A stretch of 64,000 nt of DNA from Tsuneonella rigui (lineage in GTDB: Bacteria > Pseudomonadota > Alphaproteobacteria > Sphingomonadales > Sphingomonadaceae): NCBI RefSeq assembly GCF_003958625.1, contig NZ_RSEL01000014.1:62001-126000 (forward strand). The letters are read 5' to 3'. The translations under genes and the position numbers were made by a program. The notes below the pieces were generated by a model, which worked only from the letters and a program-made list of their open reading frames with translations, did not search any database and had not been told where the DNA came from. Positions 22,450-31,078 of the stretch are shown piece after piece (position 1 is the stretch's first letter; every line of letters begins with the position of its first letter).

Positions 22450-23940
22450 ATGAGCCTGACCGCCTGCGACCATGACGTGCTGATCGTCGGCGCCGGAATC
22501 TCCGGCATCGGCATGGCCGCGCACATCGAGATGATGTGCCCGCACCGCAGCTACGCCCTGCTCGAACGGCGCGCGGACCTTGGCGGCACGTGGGACCTGT
22601 TCCGCTATCCCGGCATCCGCTCGGACAGCGACATGCACACGCTGGGCTTCAAGTTCGAACCCTGGAAGCACGAAAAATCGATCGCCGACGGGCCGGCGAT
22701 CCTCGAATACCTCCATCGCATCGTCGACGAGCGCGGGATCCGTAACAAGATCACCTACGACACCAAGGTCGTCGCGGCGGACTGGCACTCGGACGAGGCG
22801 TGCTGGCGCGTCACCACCGAGCGCGGCGGACGGCAGGAGACGGTGACCGCCAATTGGCTCTATCTGGGCACCGGCTACTACGACTACGACGACCCGTACG
22901 ACGCGGGCTTCGACCTGTCGCGGTTCGAAGGTCAGGTGGTCCACCCCCAGTTCTGGCCCAAGGACATGGACTACACCGGCAAGAACGTGGTGGTGATCGG
23001 GTCGGGCGCGACCGCGGTGACCATCGTCCCTGCGATGAGCGACAAGGCGGCCAAGGTCACCATGCTCCAGCGCACGCCGACCTGGATGTTCTCGCGCCCC
23101 GCCAAGGACGGGCTGGCGAACTTCTTGCGCAAGTGGCTGCCGGAAGAGACCGCCTACAAGATCACACGGTGGAAAAACGTGCTGCTGCAGGACGTCGCCT
23201 TCAAGCGCGCCCGCTCGGCGCCCGAGAAGGTCAAGGAAGCGCTGCACAAGCGGATCAAGGATGCGCTCGGCGACCGCTACGACGCCAAGACCTGGACCCC
23301 GCCCTACAACCCGTGGGAGCAGCGCCTCTGCCTGGTCCCCGACGACGACCTGTTTGCCGCGATCCGGCAGGACAAGGCCGAGGTGGTCACCGGCCATATC
23401 GAGGCGTTCGAGAAGGACGCGGTGCTCTTGAAGGACGGGCGCCGTATCCCGGCCGACATCATCATCACCGCGACCGGCCTTAAGCTCGCGGTCGCGGGCA
23501 AGATCGCGATCAGCCAAGACGGCGTGCCGGTGAACTTTGCCGAGCGGTTCTACTACAAGGGGTGCATGTTCTCGAACCTGCCGAACTTCTCGGTGGTGTT
23601 CGGCTACCTCAATGCGAGCTGGACGCTGCGCGCGGACATCAATTCCGAATTCGTCTGCAAGGTACTCAACCACATGGAAGCGGTCGGCGCCAACGTTGCC
23701 GATCCGGTGCTGCCTGCCGACCATAAGCTGGAAGAGGACGACCTGTTCGATTTCTCCAGCGGCTACATCCAGCGCGGTAAGCACATCATGCCCAAGAGCG
23801 CGACCACGCTGCCGTGGCGCCTCAACCAGGACTACCGCTTCGATCGCAAGGCGTTGGCGACCGCGCCGATTGACGACGGGGTGCTCAAGTTCGACCGGGT
23901 CGATGCGCACGCGGAGCGGCAGCTCGAAGCGGCGGAGTAA
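22450..23940 (+). CDS. Flavin-containing monooxygenase, Baeyer-Villiger type
   Basis: FAD- and NADPH-dependent monooxygenase of 496 residues. The FAD-binding loop is GAGISGIG (14-21), the NADPH loop is VIGSGATAVTIVP, and between them sits FEGQVVHPQFWP, which satisfies the Baeyer-Villiger fingerprint FxGxxxHxxxWP. FRYPGIRSDSDMHTLGF is also typical. It should insert oxygen into a ketone or oxidise a soft heteroatom; the substrate is unknown. Start ATG 22450 is favoured over the adjoining ATG 22447 because GGGAGAG (22438-22444) is then five bases away. A regulatory palindrome lies directly upstream and recurs before acyl-CoA catabolic genes, hinting at co-regulation. Confidence 0.9.
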   Translation: MSLTACDHDVLIVGAGISGIGMAAHIEMMCPHRSYALLERRADLGGTWDLFRYPGIRSDSDMHTLGFKFEPWKHEKSIADGPAILEYLHRIVDERGIRNKITYDTKVVAADWHSDEACWRVTTERGGRQETVTANWLYLGTGYYDYDDPYDAGFDLSRFEGQVVHPQFWPKDMDYTGKNVVVIGSGATAVTIVPAMSDKAAKVTMLQRTPTWMFSRPAKDGLANFLRKWLPEETAYKITRWKNVLLQDVAFKRARSAPEKVKEALHKRIKDALGDRYDAKTWTPPYNPWEQRLCLVPDDDLFAAIRQDKAEVVTGHIEAFEKDAVLLKDGRRIPADIIITATGLKLAVAGKIAISQDGVPVNFAERFYYKGCMFSNLPNFSVVFGYLNASWTLRADINSEFVCKVLNHMEAVGANVADPVLPADHKLEEDDLFDFSSGYIQRGKHIMPKSATTLPWRLNQDYRFDRKALATAPIDDGVLKFDRVDAHAERQLEAAE

Positions 23941-23977
23941 GCTAGGCAGCGGCGCACAAATCGCTTAGCGCCGCCGC

Positions 23978-24742
23978 ATGGCCGCATCGGAACGCATCTG
24001 GACCGCCGCGCTCGTTGTGATCGGCGATGAGATCCTGTCGGGCCGCACGCACGACAAGAACATCGCCCAGGTCGCGAGTTGGCTGCAGGTGCAGGGCATT
24101 CGCCTTGCAGAAGTGCGGGTGGTCCCCGATGTCGAGGACCGGATCGTCGAGGCAGTGAACGCACTGCGCGCCGCGAACGACTACCTGTTCACCACCGGCG
24201 GCATCGGCCCGACTCACGACGACATCACGGTGGACGCGATCGCCAAGGCGCTGGGTGTGCCGGTGGTCATCCACCCCGAAGCGCGCGCGATGCTCGAACG
24301 CTACTACACCGGCCGCGGCACGGCTTTGACCGAGGCGCGGCTGCGCATGGCGCGCGTGCCCGAGGGGGCAGAGCTCATCCCCAACCGCATGTCGGGCGCG
24401 CCGGGCATCCGCATCGGCAACCTGTTCATCATGGCGGGCGTGCCGCACATCACCGCAGGCATGCTCGACGCGCTGACCGGCGAGCTCGAAGGCGGCGCGC
24501 CGCTGCTCAGCCGGACGATCGGCTGCTGGGTGCCCGAGAGCGAGGTCGCCGATGTCCTGCGCGCCGCCGAGCGCGATCACGAGGGCGTGCAGATCGGCAG
24601 CTACCCCTTCTTCCGCGACGGGCGCGTGGGCGCGAACTTCGTCGTCCGCTCGACCGATGCCGAAGTGCTCGATCGCTGCGTCGCCGAATTGACGCAAGCC
24701 CTCGAAGCAGCGGGCCATCCGGTCCATCCGGACGAGATCTGA
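23978..24742 (+). CDS. CinA N-terminal/MoCF-type molybdopterin-binding protein
   Basis: A 254-residue protein consisting of the MoaB/Mog-like (MoCF) domain found at the N-terminus of CinA, without the C-terminal nicotinamide-nucleotide amidase. Motifs: ALVVIGDEILSGRTHDKN, TTGGIGPTHDDITVDAIAKALG and GAPGIRIGNLFIMAGVPH. The CinA domain hydrolyses ADP-ribose in studied members; stand-alone versions are often simply called molybdopterin-binding. A GCGGCGC/GCGCCGC hairpin (23949-23955 with 23968-23974) sits immediately before the ATG and could end the monooxygenase transcript or mask the start. No clear Shine-Dalgarno sequence is seen. Confidence 0.88.
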   Translation: MAASERIWTAALVVIGDEILSGRTHDKNIAQVASWLQVQGIRLAEVRVVPDVEDRIVEAVNALRAANDYLFTTGGIGPTHDDITVDAIAKALGVPVVIHPEARAMLERYYTGRGTALTEARLRMARVPEGAELIPNRMSGAPGIRIGNLFIMAGVPHITAGMLDALTGELEGGAPLLSRTIGCWVPESEVADVLRAAERDHEGVQIGSYPFFRDGRVGANFVVRSTDAEVLDRCVAELTQALEAAGHPVHPDEI

Positions 24743-24809
24743 GCGCCCACCACCCGTTAACGCTTCGCTGCTAAGGCCACTGTGGAGGCAGCAGGGAGCA
24801 AACCGCGCG

Positions 24810-25838
24810 GTGACGGCGGTCTATCTCACCATCGACACCGAATACGCCGCGCACCTTCCGGGAGCGAACGGCACCCCCGGCACGCGCGCCGAGAACTTCG
24901 CCCGCTCGATCGCCTGCGAAACGCCCGCCGGCGCGGTCGGCATCATCCACCAGATGGAGGTGATGGACGCGCACGGCCTCAAGGGCGTGTTCTTCGTCGA
25001 TCCGATGCCCACGCTGCTGTGGGGCGTCGCCGCGGTCGAGGATGTCGTCGCGCCGATTGTGTCACGCGGCCACGACGTGCAGCTCCATTGTCACACCGAG
25101 TGGCTGGACCATGCCGGCGGCCGACTCACCGGAGGGCGCACCGGGCGCAACCTCAAGGACTTCGCGCTCGACGACCAGCTCCGCATTCTCGAATTTGCGC
25201 GCGATATGCTCGTCGCGGCCGGGGCACCGAAGCCGGTTGCCTTCCGCGCGGGCAACTACGGCGCGAACGACGATACTCTCGAGGCTTTGGCGGCGCTCGG
25301 GATCGCCTACGACAGCAGCCACTGCCCCGCGCTGACGGGCACCGGCGCATGCGCTATCTCGCTCACCTCGGACGACCGTCTGCCGCGCCAGCACAACGGC
25401 GTCATCGAGGTCCCGGTCGGCTGCATCGAGACCTTCGGCCGCCGGCTCCGCCACGGTCAGCTGACGGCCCTTTCGCGCCGCGAGCTGGTCGCGGCGCTCG
25501 GCCACGCGCGGGACGCCGGCGCCGCGAGCATGACGCTCGTGTCGCACAGCTTCGAGTTGCTGAGCCGTGACCGCACCAGGATCAACCGGCTGGTCGAGCG
25601 TCGTTTTCGCCGCTTCTGCGAATCTCTCGCCGCGATGCCGGGCGCGCACAGCGCCACATTCGCCGATCAACCGCCCGCGGTGCCCGAGGCAAACGACGGC
25701 TGTCCACTGCTGCCGCATCACCCAGTGCGCGGCGGCGCACGCATTATCGAGCAGGCAATCTCCAACGCGCTCTACAGCCGCGGCGTGCGGCTCGGGGCGC
25801 AGCATGCCTTGGTCGCCAGCACCGCGCTCCTGACCTGA
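24810..25838 (+). CDS. Polysaccharide deacetylase family protein
   Basis: A 342-residue protein of the NodB/polysaccharide deacetylase superfamily (carbohydrate esterase family 4-like). The fold markers are LTIDTEYAAH at the first strand (metal Asp expected here), HDVQLHCHTEWLDH with candidate metal histidines, and FRAGNYGANDDTLEAL with YDSSHCP later. There is no signal peptide, so it probably acts on a cytoplasmic nucleotide- or lipid-linked sugar rather than on peptidoglycan. GTG start at 24810 is preceded by GGGAG (24794-24798). A bidirectional terminator follows at 25843-25886. Confidence 0.85.
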   Translation: MTAVYLTIDTEYAAHLPGANGTPGTRAENFARSIACETPAGAVGIIHQMEVMDAHGLKGVFFVDPMPTLLWGVAAVEDVVAPIVSRGHDVQLHCHTEWLDHAGGRLTGGRTGRNLKDFALDDQLRILEFARDMLVAAGAPKPVAFRAGNYGANDDTLEALAALGIAYDSSHCPALTGTGACAISLTSDDRLPRQHNGVIEVPVGCIETFGRRLRHGQLTALSRRELVAALGHARDAGAASMTLVSHSFELLSRDRTRINRLVERRFRRFCESLAAMPGAHSATFADQPPAVPEANDGCPLLPHHPVRGGARIIEQAISNALYSRGVRLGAQHALVASTALLT

Positions 25839-25842
25839 AGGC

Positions 25843-25886
25843 AAAGAAAGAGGGCCGGCGGATCGCTCCACCGGCCCCTTCTTTTT
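25843..25886. terminator. Bidirectional rho-independent terminator
   Basis: GGGCCGG (25852-25858) pairs with CCGGCCC, giving a strong GC stem, followed on the plus strand by CTTCTTTTT and on the minus strand by CTTTCTTTGC. It sits between the convergent deacetylase gene and rplA and can stop transcription from both sides. Confidence 0.88.
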
Positions 25887-25905
25887 AGTTCCTCAGGTAA
25901 AGCGC

Positions 25906-26601
25906 TTAGGCGCCCTCCACCTCGGCGGTGTCGAGCTTCAGGCCCGGGCCCATCGTGCTGGTGAGCGACACCTTCTGCACGTACTTGCCCTTGGCGCCGG
26001 CCGGCTTCGAACGCACCACCGCGCTGGTCAGCGCCGCGAAGTTCTTCTTCAGGTCCTCGTCCGAGAACGACAGCTTGCCGAGCCCCGAGTGGATGATGCC
26101 CTGCTTCTCCACGCGGAATTCGACCTGGCCGCCCTTGGCGTCCTTCACGGCCTGTTCCACGTTGGGGGTCACGGTGCCGAGCTTGGGGTTCGGCATCAGG
26201 CCCTTGGGACCGAGCACCTTACCGAGACGGCCGACGACGCCCATCATGTCGGGGGTCGCGATCACGCGGTCATAGTCGAGGTTGCCGGCCTGCATGTCTT
26301 CCATCAGGTCTTCGGCACCGACCTTGTCGGCCCCGGCGGCGAGCGCCTTGTCGGCATTGTCGCCGCGCGCGAACACCGCGACCTTGACGGTCTTGCCGGT
26401 GCCGGCGGGCAGCGACACCATGCCGCGGACCATCTGGTCGGCGTGGCGCGGGTCGACGCCGAGGTTCATCGCGACTTCGAGAGTCTCGTCGAACTTCTTG
26501 CTGGCGTTGTCACGCAGCAGCTTCAGCGCATCGTCGAAGCTGTAGAGCGTGTCGCGGTCGATCTGGGCGAGAACCTTCGCCTTCTTGGTCAGCTTGGCCA
26601 T
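25906..26601 (-). CDS. rplA: 50S ribosomal protein L1
   Basis: Ribosomal protein L1, 231 residues, the usual length, which forms the mobile L1 stalk on 23S rRNA and usually represses its own operon. [49 protein letters not shown] and [17 protein letters not shown] are diagnostic. It lies four bases after rplK. In many bacteria rplJ, rplL and rpoB follow; here the operon ends at a terminator. Confidence 0.98.
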   Translation of the reverse strand: MAKLTKKAKVLAQIDRDTLYSFDDALKLLRDNASKKFDETLEVAMNLGVDPRHADQMVRGMVSLPAGTGKTVKVAVFARGDNADKALAAGADKVGAEDLMEDMQAGNLDYDRVIATPDMMGVVGRLGKVLGPKGLMPNPKLGTVTPNVEQAVKDAKGGQVEFRVEKQGIIHSGLGKLSFSDEDLKKNFAALTSAVVRSKPAGAKGKYVQKVSLTSTMGPGLKLDTAEVEGA

Positions 26602-26605
26602 CGTC

Positions 26606-27037
26606 TCAGCCCTCCACCACTTCGAGGCCCATCGAGCGCGCGGAGCCCTCGATGATCTTGGTCGCCTGGTCGATGTCGTTCGCGTTCAGGTCCGCCATCT
26701 TCAGCTCGGCGATCTTGCTCAGCTCGCTGCGCGCGATCTTGCCCGCGGTCACCTTGCCCGGCTCCTTCGAGCCCGACTTGAGGTTGGCGGCCTTCTTGAT
26801 CAGGAAGCTCGCCGGCGGCGTCTTGGTGACGAAGGTGAAGCTGCGGTCGGCAAACACGGTGATGACGGTCGGAATGGGCATGCCCTTTTCCATCTCGCCG
26901 GTCGCCGCGTTGAACGCCTTGCAGAATTCCATGATGTTGACGCCGCGCTGGCCCAGGGCAGGACCGATGGGCGGCGACGGGTTGGCGGCGCCCGCGGGCA
27001 CCTGCAGCTTGATATAGCCGTCGATCTTCTTGGCCAC
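26606..27037 (-). CDS. rplK: 50S ribosomal protein L11
   Basis: Ribosomal protein L11, 143 residues, part of the GTPase-associated centre with 23S rRNA. Motifs: [39 protein letters not shown] and [20 protein letters not shown]. The start is GTG at 27037, seven bases from a strong GGAGG at 27044-27048. It is normally directly downstream of nusG, but here a plus-strand retropepsin gene separates them, so rplK-rplA must have its own promoter in 27038-27262. Confidence 0.98.
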   Translation of the reverse strand: MAKKIDGYIKLQVPAGAANPSPPIGPALGQRGVNIMEFCKAFNAATGEMEKGMPIPTVITVFADRSFTFVTKTPPASFLIKKAANLKSGSKEPGKVTAGKIARSELSKIAELKMADLNANDIDQATKIIEGSARSMGLEVVEG

Positions 27038-27196
27038 GAGTGGCCTCCTTTCTCACTGTCGCCTGCCGCTTGGACAGGCTCATGGTAAGCGGTCGAACGA
27101 GACGCCCCGAGGCGACTCTCCCGCATGGATTCCCGGTGCTGTTGCGTGGGGAGCCGGGCCCTTACGCATGAAGGGGTCCAAAAGCAAGTCATGAGC

Positions 27197-27235
27197 AGGC
27201 GCCATAGGGCCGTTCATCGAACGGTGCTGGCGCCT
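27197..27235. other. Nested hairpin upstream of rplK and of the retropepsin gene
   Basis: AGGCGCCA (27197-27204) and TGGCGCCT (27228-27235) are exact complements and enclose a second stem, CCGTTC-ATC-GAACGG (27210-27224). It occupies the divergent spacer between rplK (minus) and the retropepsin gene (plus). Without a T-tract it is not a standard terminator. It could be an operator or part of an mRNA leader; the sequence does not show which. Confidence 0.5.
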
Positions 27236-27262
27236 CGGCTGCGGACCCGATAGCTTAGTGCC

Positions 27263-28339
27263 ATGAGATCGACCACCTTGATTGCTCAGCCGAGGTCCTG
27301 GCTCGCAGCATGCGGCGTAATCGGGTTCGCGCTCACGAGTCCCGCGCTTGGCGCCGATGACGACGCCGCCAAGCCCAAGCCGATCGACCCCGCCGCGCAC
27401 ATGCCGGTTCCGACCACCGCCGAGATCGACGACAGCCTGGCGGTCGGCGGCGAGGATATTGCGGCGCGCAAGCTGCGCAGCCGGATGACGGTTGAGGTCA
27501 ACGTCAACGGCACCGGCCCCTATCGGTTCGTGGTCGATAGCGGTGCGGATACCTCGGTCATCGGCACCCGCATCGCCAGCGCGCTCAACTTGCAGCATGG
27601 CGGCCGTGTGCTGCTCAACGGCGTGACCGACAGCAGCATGGTCGACCGGGTGGTGGTGGACGAGATCGAGCTTGGCCCCACGGCGGTGCAGGACCTGCGG
27701 CTACCGGTGCTCAAGGAATACGACATCGGTGCCGAGGGCATGATCGGCCTCGATGCGCTGGTCGAACAGCGGCTGATGCTCGATTTCGAGAAGCGCACGA
27801 TCTCGGTCGACGACGCCAGCCGGCCGATGCCGCAGATGGACGGCGAGATCGTCGTCACCGCCCGGCTCAAGCGCGGGCAGCTTATCCTCACCCAGGTCAA
27901 AGCGGGACAGACCCAGGTCGATGCGGTGGTCGACACCGGTTCGGAAGTCACCATCGGCAACACCGCGCTCCGCGATAAGCTGATGAAGCGCTACTCGGGC
28001 AAGGTCGAGAAGATCCAAGTCGCTGGGGTGACGGGCGTCGTCTCCGACCTTGAGCTCATTCGCATTCCCGAGCTCAAGCTGGGATCGGTCACGTTGCAGA
28101 ATGTCCCGATCGCCTTCGCCGACGTGACGCCGTTCGAGGTATTCGGGATCAGCCACAAGCCGTCGCTGCTGCTCGGCACCGACCTGATGGAGACCTTTCG
28201 CAAGGTCAGCCTGGATTTCCGCGCGCGCAAGGTGCGGTTCCAGTTGCGCAAGTGCAACGTGACCAACGTGCGCATCGCGACGATGCCGGAATATGCCAGC
28301 CGGCTGAGCAGCCTGAACGAAGCGGTCTGCGCGCGCTGA
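27263..28339 (+). CDS. Exported protein with two retropepsin-like aspartic protease domains
   Basis: A 358-residue protein with a probable signal peptide (residues 1-30, ending PALGA). It carries two retropepsin-like half-folds in one chain: [13 protein letters not shown] with catalytic-type D92, and [12 protein letters not shown] with D224. Each is followed by a hydrophobic-Gly segment (GMIGLDAL and LLLGTDLM). Retropepsins need two such triads, normally from two subunits; here one chain may provide both. The site is periplasmic by inference and the substrate unknown. The gene interrupts the usual nusG-rplK order and is oriented against both. Confidence 0.88.
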   Translation: MRSTTLIAQPRSWLAACGVIGFALTSPALGADDDAAKPKPIDPAAHMPVPTTAEIDDSLAVGGEDIAARKLRSRMTVEVNVNGTGPYRFVVDSGADTSVIGTRIASALNLQHGGRVLLNGVTDSSMVDRVVVDEIELGPTAVQDLRLPVLKEYDIGAEGMIGLDALVEQRLMLDFEKRTISVDDASRPMPQMDGEIVVTARLKRGQLILTQVKAGQTQVDAVVDTGSEVTIGNTALRDKLMKRYSGKVEKIQVAGVTGVVSDLELIRIPELKLGSVTLQNVPIAFADVTPFEVFGISHKPSLLLGTDLMETFRKVSLDFRARKVRFQLRKCNVTNVRIATMPEYASRLSSLNEAVCAR

Positions 28340-28360
28340 GCCGACGGCCCGGCGCGCGGC

Positions 28361-28897
28361 TTACTTGACCAGTTCGACTTCCTCGAAGCCCAGCTCGACC
28401 GGGGTCGCGCGGCCGAAGATCGACACGCTGACCTTGACCCGCTGCTTGTCGAAGTCGAGCTCCTCGACCACGCCGTTGAAGCTCGCGAACGGGCCGGCGT
28501 TGACCTTGACCTGGTCGCCGATTTCGTAATCGACGTGGACTTGCCGCTTGGGCGCGGCCTTGGCTTCTTCCATCCCGCCGAAATAGCGGGCTGCATCTCG
28601 TTCCGAGATCGCCTGCGGCTTGTTGCCCGAGCCCAGGAAGCCGGTCACCTTCGGGGTGTTCTTGACGAGGTGGTAGACGTCGTCGGTCATCACCAGCTTG
28701 GCGAGGACGTAGCCGGGCATGAACTTGCGCTCGACCTGCACCTTCTTGCCGCGCTTGACCTCGGTCACCGTTTCGGTCGGGACTTCGACCGCCTCGACCG
28801 CGTCGGACAGGCCGAGCCGCTCGGCCTCCGAGATGATCGCGTCGCGAACCTTGTTCTCGAAGCCGGAATAGGCGTGGATGATGTACCAGCGGGCCAT
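28361..28897 (-). CDS. nusG: Transcription termination/antitermination protein NusG
   Basis: Universal elongation factor of 178 residues. The NGN domain shows [30 protein letters not shown] and [16 protein letters not shown]; the KOW domain shows [19 protein letters not shown]. It follows secE by 25 bases in the canonical secE-nusG pair. The downstream retropepsin gene ends 21 bases from its stop on the opposite strand. Confidence 0.98.
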   Translation of the reverse strand: MARWYIIHAYSGFENKVRDAIISEAERLGLSDAVEAVEVPTETVTEVKRGKKVQVERKFMPGYVLAKLVMTDDVYHLVKNTPKVTGFLGSGNKPQAISERDAARYFGGMEEAKAAPKRQVHVDYEIGDQVKVNAGPFASFNGVVEELDFDKQRVKVSVSIFGRATPVELGFEEVELVK

Positions 28898-28922
28898 GGG
28901 TGCGTGTTTACCTGTGAAAGCG

Positions 28923-29117
28923 TCAGGCGAGCGACAGCAGCCAGCGCATGATCGCGCCGAACAGAGTGTCGATGCCGAGGAAGAAGACCGAGAGGATGAC
29001 CATCATGATGGCGACGAAGATCGCGGTGCGAACCGTCTCTTCACGGCTCGGCCACACCACCTTGCGCGCTTCGGCGCGCACCTGGTTGAAGAATTCCGCC
29101 GGGCTGGTCTTGGCCAT
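28923..29117 (-). CDS. secE: Preprotein translocase subunit SecE
   Basis: Short single-span SecE of 64 residues, part of the SecYEG channel. MAKTSPAEFFNQVRAEARKV, VVWPSREETVRT and a C-terminal hydrophobic helix (AIFVAIMMVILSVFFLGIDTLF in two parts: AIFVAIMMVILSVFF, LGIDTLFG) are diagnostic. The start is ATG 29117; the longer reading to 29288 adds unrelated residues from the leader. Confidence 0.97.
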   Translation of the reverse strand: MAKTSPAEFFNQVRAEARKVVWPSREETVRTAIFVAIMMVILSVFFLGIDTLFGAIMRWLLSLA

Positions 29118-29179
29118 GATAACGTCAGCTCTCGCCTGCAAATGGATGTGCTGCTTCCTCGGGATCGGGTCGCCTCTTA

Positions 29180-29209
29180 CAAGTAAGGAACCGAGCCGCC
29201 CCGGTTCAA
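29180..29209 (-). promoter_or_regulatory. Candidate sigma-70 promoter of secE-nusG
   Basis: On the minus strand TTGAAC (29209-29204) and TACTTG (29185-29180) are separated by 18 bases and lie about 65 bases before the secE ATG. The -35 is good, the -10 weak. It is the best match in the spacer, but no more than a candidate. Confidence 0.35.
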
Positions 29210-29280
29210 GGTACCGGGAGGGTAGGCAGGCGCTCCATCTGTCGGAAAAAGCGGGATCGCCATTAGGCCCCGCTCCAGCC

Positions 29281-29322
29281 AAAATCAAGCCGCGCCGCAG
29301 GCCCGGCGGCCCGCGGCGCGGC
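29281..29322 (-). terminator. Rho-independent terminator after the 49-residue ORF
   Basis: A ten-base GC stem, GCCGCGCCGC (29289-29298) with GCGGCGCGGC (29313-29322), is followed in minus-strand reading by TTGATTTT. It lies 28 bases after the stop of the small ORF at 29351 and insulates it from the secE promoter. Confidence 0.8.
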
Positions 29323-29350
29323 TCATCGCGTTTGCAAAGCGTGTTGGGGC

Positions 29351-29500
29351 TCAGCGCCAGCCGAACAGACGGGCGAGGAACCCAGGCTCTTCCATCGGCC
29401 GAATGGGCCCGTGCATCTGATAGCGCATCGACGCGTCATGGAACGGGCGGGGCTGCACCCAGGTATCGGGCCTGCTGCTGCGGTAAGAAAGACCAGACAT
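29351..29500 (-). CDS. Small protein of 49 residues, unknown function
   Basis: An ORF reading MSGLSYRSSRPDTWVQPRPF, then HDASMRYQMHGPIRPMEEPG and FLARLFGWR. It has its own complete transcription unit: an EcfG-type promoter at 29546-29571, a GGGA sequence 10-13 bases before the ATG, and a strong terminator at 29281-29322. The Arg/Pro-rich composition and amphipathic end FLARLFGW suggest membrane or nucleic-acid contact, but nothing certain can be said. Its isolation between promoter and terminator argues that it is expressed. Function unknown; general stress response membership is inferred. Confidence 0.7.
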   Translation of the reverse strand: MSGLSYRSSRPDTWVQPRPFHDASMRYQMHGPIRPMEEPGFLARLFGWR

Positions 29501-29545
29501 GCGTATAATTCCCTGAACCGAATTGCCCCTCCGGCTATCGCGTAC

Positions 29546-29571
29546 AACGTTTCCCCGAGCGCGGTGGTTCC
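29546..29571 (-). promoter_or_regulatory. EcfG (general stress) promoter, GGAAC-N17-CGTT
   Basis: On the minus strand GGAAC (29571-29567), 17 bases, then CGTT (29549-29546): an exact match to the EcfG/RpoE2 promoter consensus of Alphaproteobacteria. It lies about 46 bases before the ATG of the 49-residue ORF, at the 3' border of the ECF41 gene. Confidence 0.7.
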
Positions 29572-29575
29572 CGGG

Positions 29576-30487
29576 CTAACGCTTGCTAACGCGCTGATTC
29601 TCGGGAGAATCGCGGTCGCTCATCGCAAGCATCGCCTTGATGTGTCGAAGCTTATCGGGGTTGCGCACGATGTAGAGCGCGGTGATCTTTCCATCGCGGA
29701 CCTCGAGCGCGGTTGTCTGCAAGATTGCCCCGCGGTCGATGCTGACGAAGCCGGGAAGACCATCGATCATAACGATGCGCAGCAGTTGCGGCCGATATGC
29801 CGCCTTGCGCGCCAGCCCCTGGAACAGGCGGAGCACACGGTCCATTCCGCGGACGACATTGCGGAAGGCGACGACTCTGCCGCCGCCATCGGAGAATACG
29901 GCGACTTCGTCGGCAAGAATACCGCTCAGGGTCTTGAGGTCGCCTTTCGTGCTCGCCTCATGAAACGCGCGCACGAGCTCCGACGCGCTTTGCGGTGACA
30001 GCGTGTACCGCGGCCTCGCCTCGCGGACGTGGCGGCGGGCACGGGAAGCAAGCTGGCGAACGGCGGCCGGTTCGCGTTCGAGGACGGCGGCCACCTCGTT
30101 CAGCGGCGTATCGAAAATGTCGTGCAGCAGGAAAGCAGCGCGTTCGAGCGGTGAAAGCCGCTCCATCGCCATCATGAGCGTCAGAGTGACATCGTCGGCT
30201 ACGGCCTCTTCGCTGGCCTGCTGGAGGAGCGGCTCCGGCAACCACGCGCCGACATATTCCTCGCGCCGCGCCCGCGCCGACTTTAGTCGATCCAGGCAGA
30301 GGCGAGTCGCGATCCGGGTCAGGTAGGCCTCCGGCACATCGATTTTGCCATCGACCGCCGCCCAGCGCGGCCAGGCATCCTGGACGACATCCTCGGCTTC
30401 GCTCAGCGAGCCCAGCATGCGATAAGCGAGGCGCAGCAGCCGGGGCCGCTGCGCCTCGAAATCGCTCAGGCGGGTATCAGGCTGCAT
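29576..30487 (-). CDS. ECF41-type RNA polymerase sigma factor with SnoaL-like C-terminus
   Basis: Extracytoplasmic-function sigma factor of 303 residues. Region 2 includes RLLRLAYRMLGSLSEAEDVV and region 4 includes LSPLERAAFLLHDIFDTPL with EVAAVLEREPAAVRQLASRA. A C-terminal SnoaL-like extension carries the two ECF41 hallmarks, DGGG at 200-203 and NPDKL at 276-280. In this group the extension itself controls activity, replacing an anti-sigma factor. The start at 30487 gives the standard N-terminus and overlaps the carboxymuconolactone decarboxylase gene by 11 bases. ECF41 factors usually drive the gene of such a neighbouring decarboxylase, oxidoreductase or epimerase. Base composition looks less GC-rich than its surroundings, consistent with acquisition. 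Confidence 0.93.
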   Translation of the reverse strand: MQPDTRLSDFEAQRPRLLRLAYRMLGSLSEAEDVVQDAWPRWAAVDGKIDVPEAYLTRIATRLCLDRLKSARARREEYVGAWLPEPLLQQASEEAVADDVTLTLMMAMERLSPLERAAFLLHDIFDTPLNEVAAVLEREPAAVRQLASRARRHVREARPRYTLSPQSASELVRAFHEASTKGDLKTLSGILADEVAVFSDGGGRVVAFRNVVRGMDRVLRLFQGLARKAAYRPQLLRIVMIDGLPGFVSIDRGAILQTTALEVRDGKITALYIVRNPDKLRHIKAMLAMSDRDSPENQRVSKR

Positions 30488-30947
30488 CGGCGCGCATTGT
30501 CGCACCGCGCGGCGGATGGGCAACACGGAAGCCGACCTGGAGCCGGTTCCAGACATTGATCGCGCCGATGGCGAAGGTCAGTTGCACCCGTTCCCCTTCG
30601 TCGAATTGGGCCGCGAGGGCATCATATGCTTCTTCACTCGCCCCATCGTCCGCCACGCGGGTCAGCGCCTCGGTCCAGCCCAGCGCCGCTCGCTCGCGAT
30701 CGGAATAGAGATAGGAGTCGCGCCACGCGCTCAGGAGGTAAAGCTTCATTTCGTCGACGCCGCGCTTCCGCAAGTCGGTGGTGTGCATGTAGATGCAAAA
30801 GGCGCAGCCGTTGATCTGCGACGCGCGCAGCTTGACGAGTTCAAGCAGCTCCGGATCGATCGCCTGGGCGAGCGCTTGTTCGAGTGCGACCATCGCCTTG
30901 AAGCCGGCGGGAAAGAGGGCGGATGGATTGTCGAGGCGGGGGGTCAA
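30477..30947 (-). CDS. Carboxymuconolactone decarboxylase/AhpD-like protein
   Basis: AhpD-fold protein of 156 residues with the redox motif CxxCxxxH in NGCAFCIYMHTTDLRKRG. Such proteins act as peroxidase-type disulphide reductants or decarboxylases. The start is TTG at 30947, fixed by AGGAGA (30954-30959) six bases away; the longer frame runs back through tRNA-Trp and is spurious. It precedes and overlaps the ECF41 sigma gene, the standard ECF41 pairing, and has an ECF41-type promoter at 30990-31016. It is therefore the likely regulated target. Confidence 0.92.
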   Translation of the reverse strand: MTPRLDNPSALFPAGFKAMVALEQALAQAIDPELLELVKLRASQINGCAFCIYMHTTDLRKRGVDEMKLYLLSAWRDSYLYSDRERAALGWTEALTRVADDGASEEAYDALAAQFDEGERVQLTFAIGAINVWNRLQVGFRVAHPPRGATMRADAA

Positions 30948-30989
30948 GATCGGTCTCCTTGTCACAAGCGTCGAAGCGCTCGAAACCAA

Positions 30990-31016
30990 GACGATCCGGC
31001 CATGCCGGTTGTGACA
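30990..31016 (-). promoter_or_regulatory. ECF41 target promoter, TGTCACA-N16-CGTC
   Basis: On the minus strand TGTCACA (31016-31010), 16 bases, CGTC (30993-30990). This matches the published ECF41 consensus exactly in both elements and spacing. It lies 43 bases before the decarboxylase start codon, so the sigma gene in the same operon would be autoregulated. Confidence 0.75.
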
Positions 31017-31078
31017 TGGGTCCGAAAATTCGTCAGCAAGTGCGGCCAACGGGCAGCAAGCAGACGTTCCGGTAAAAT

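Noticed and set aside
31048-31070. GGAAC and CGTT pair on the minus strand between tRNA-Trp and the ECF41 promoter
   Set aside because: The spacing is 14 bases; EcfG promoters need 16 or 17.
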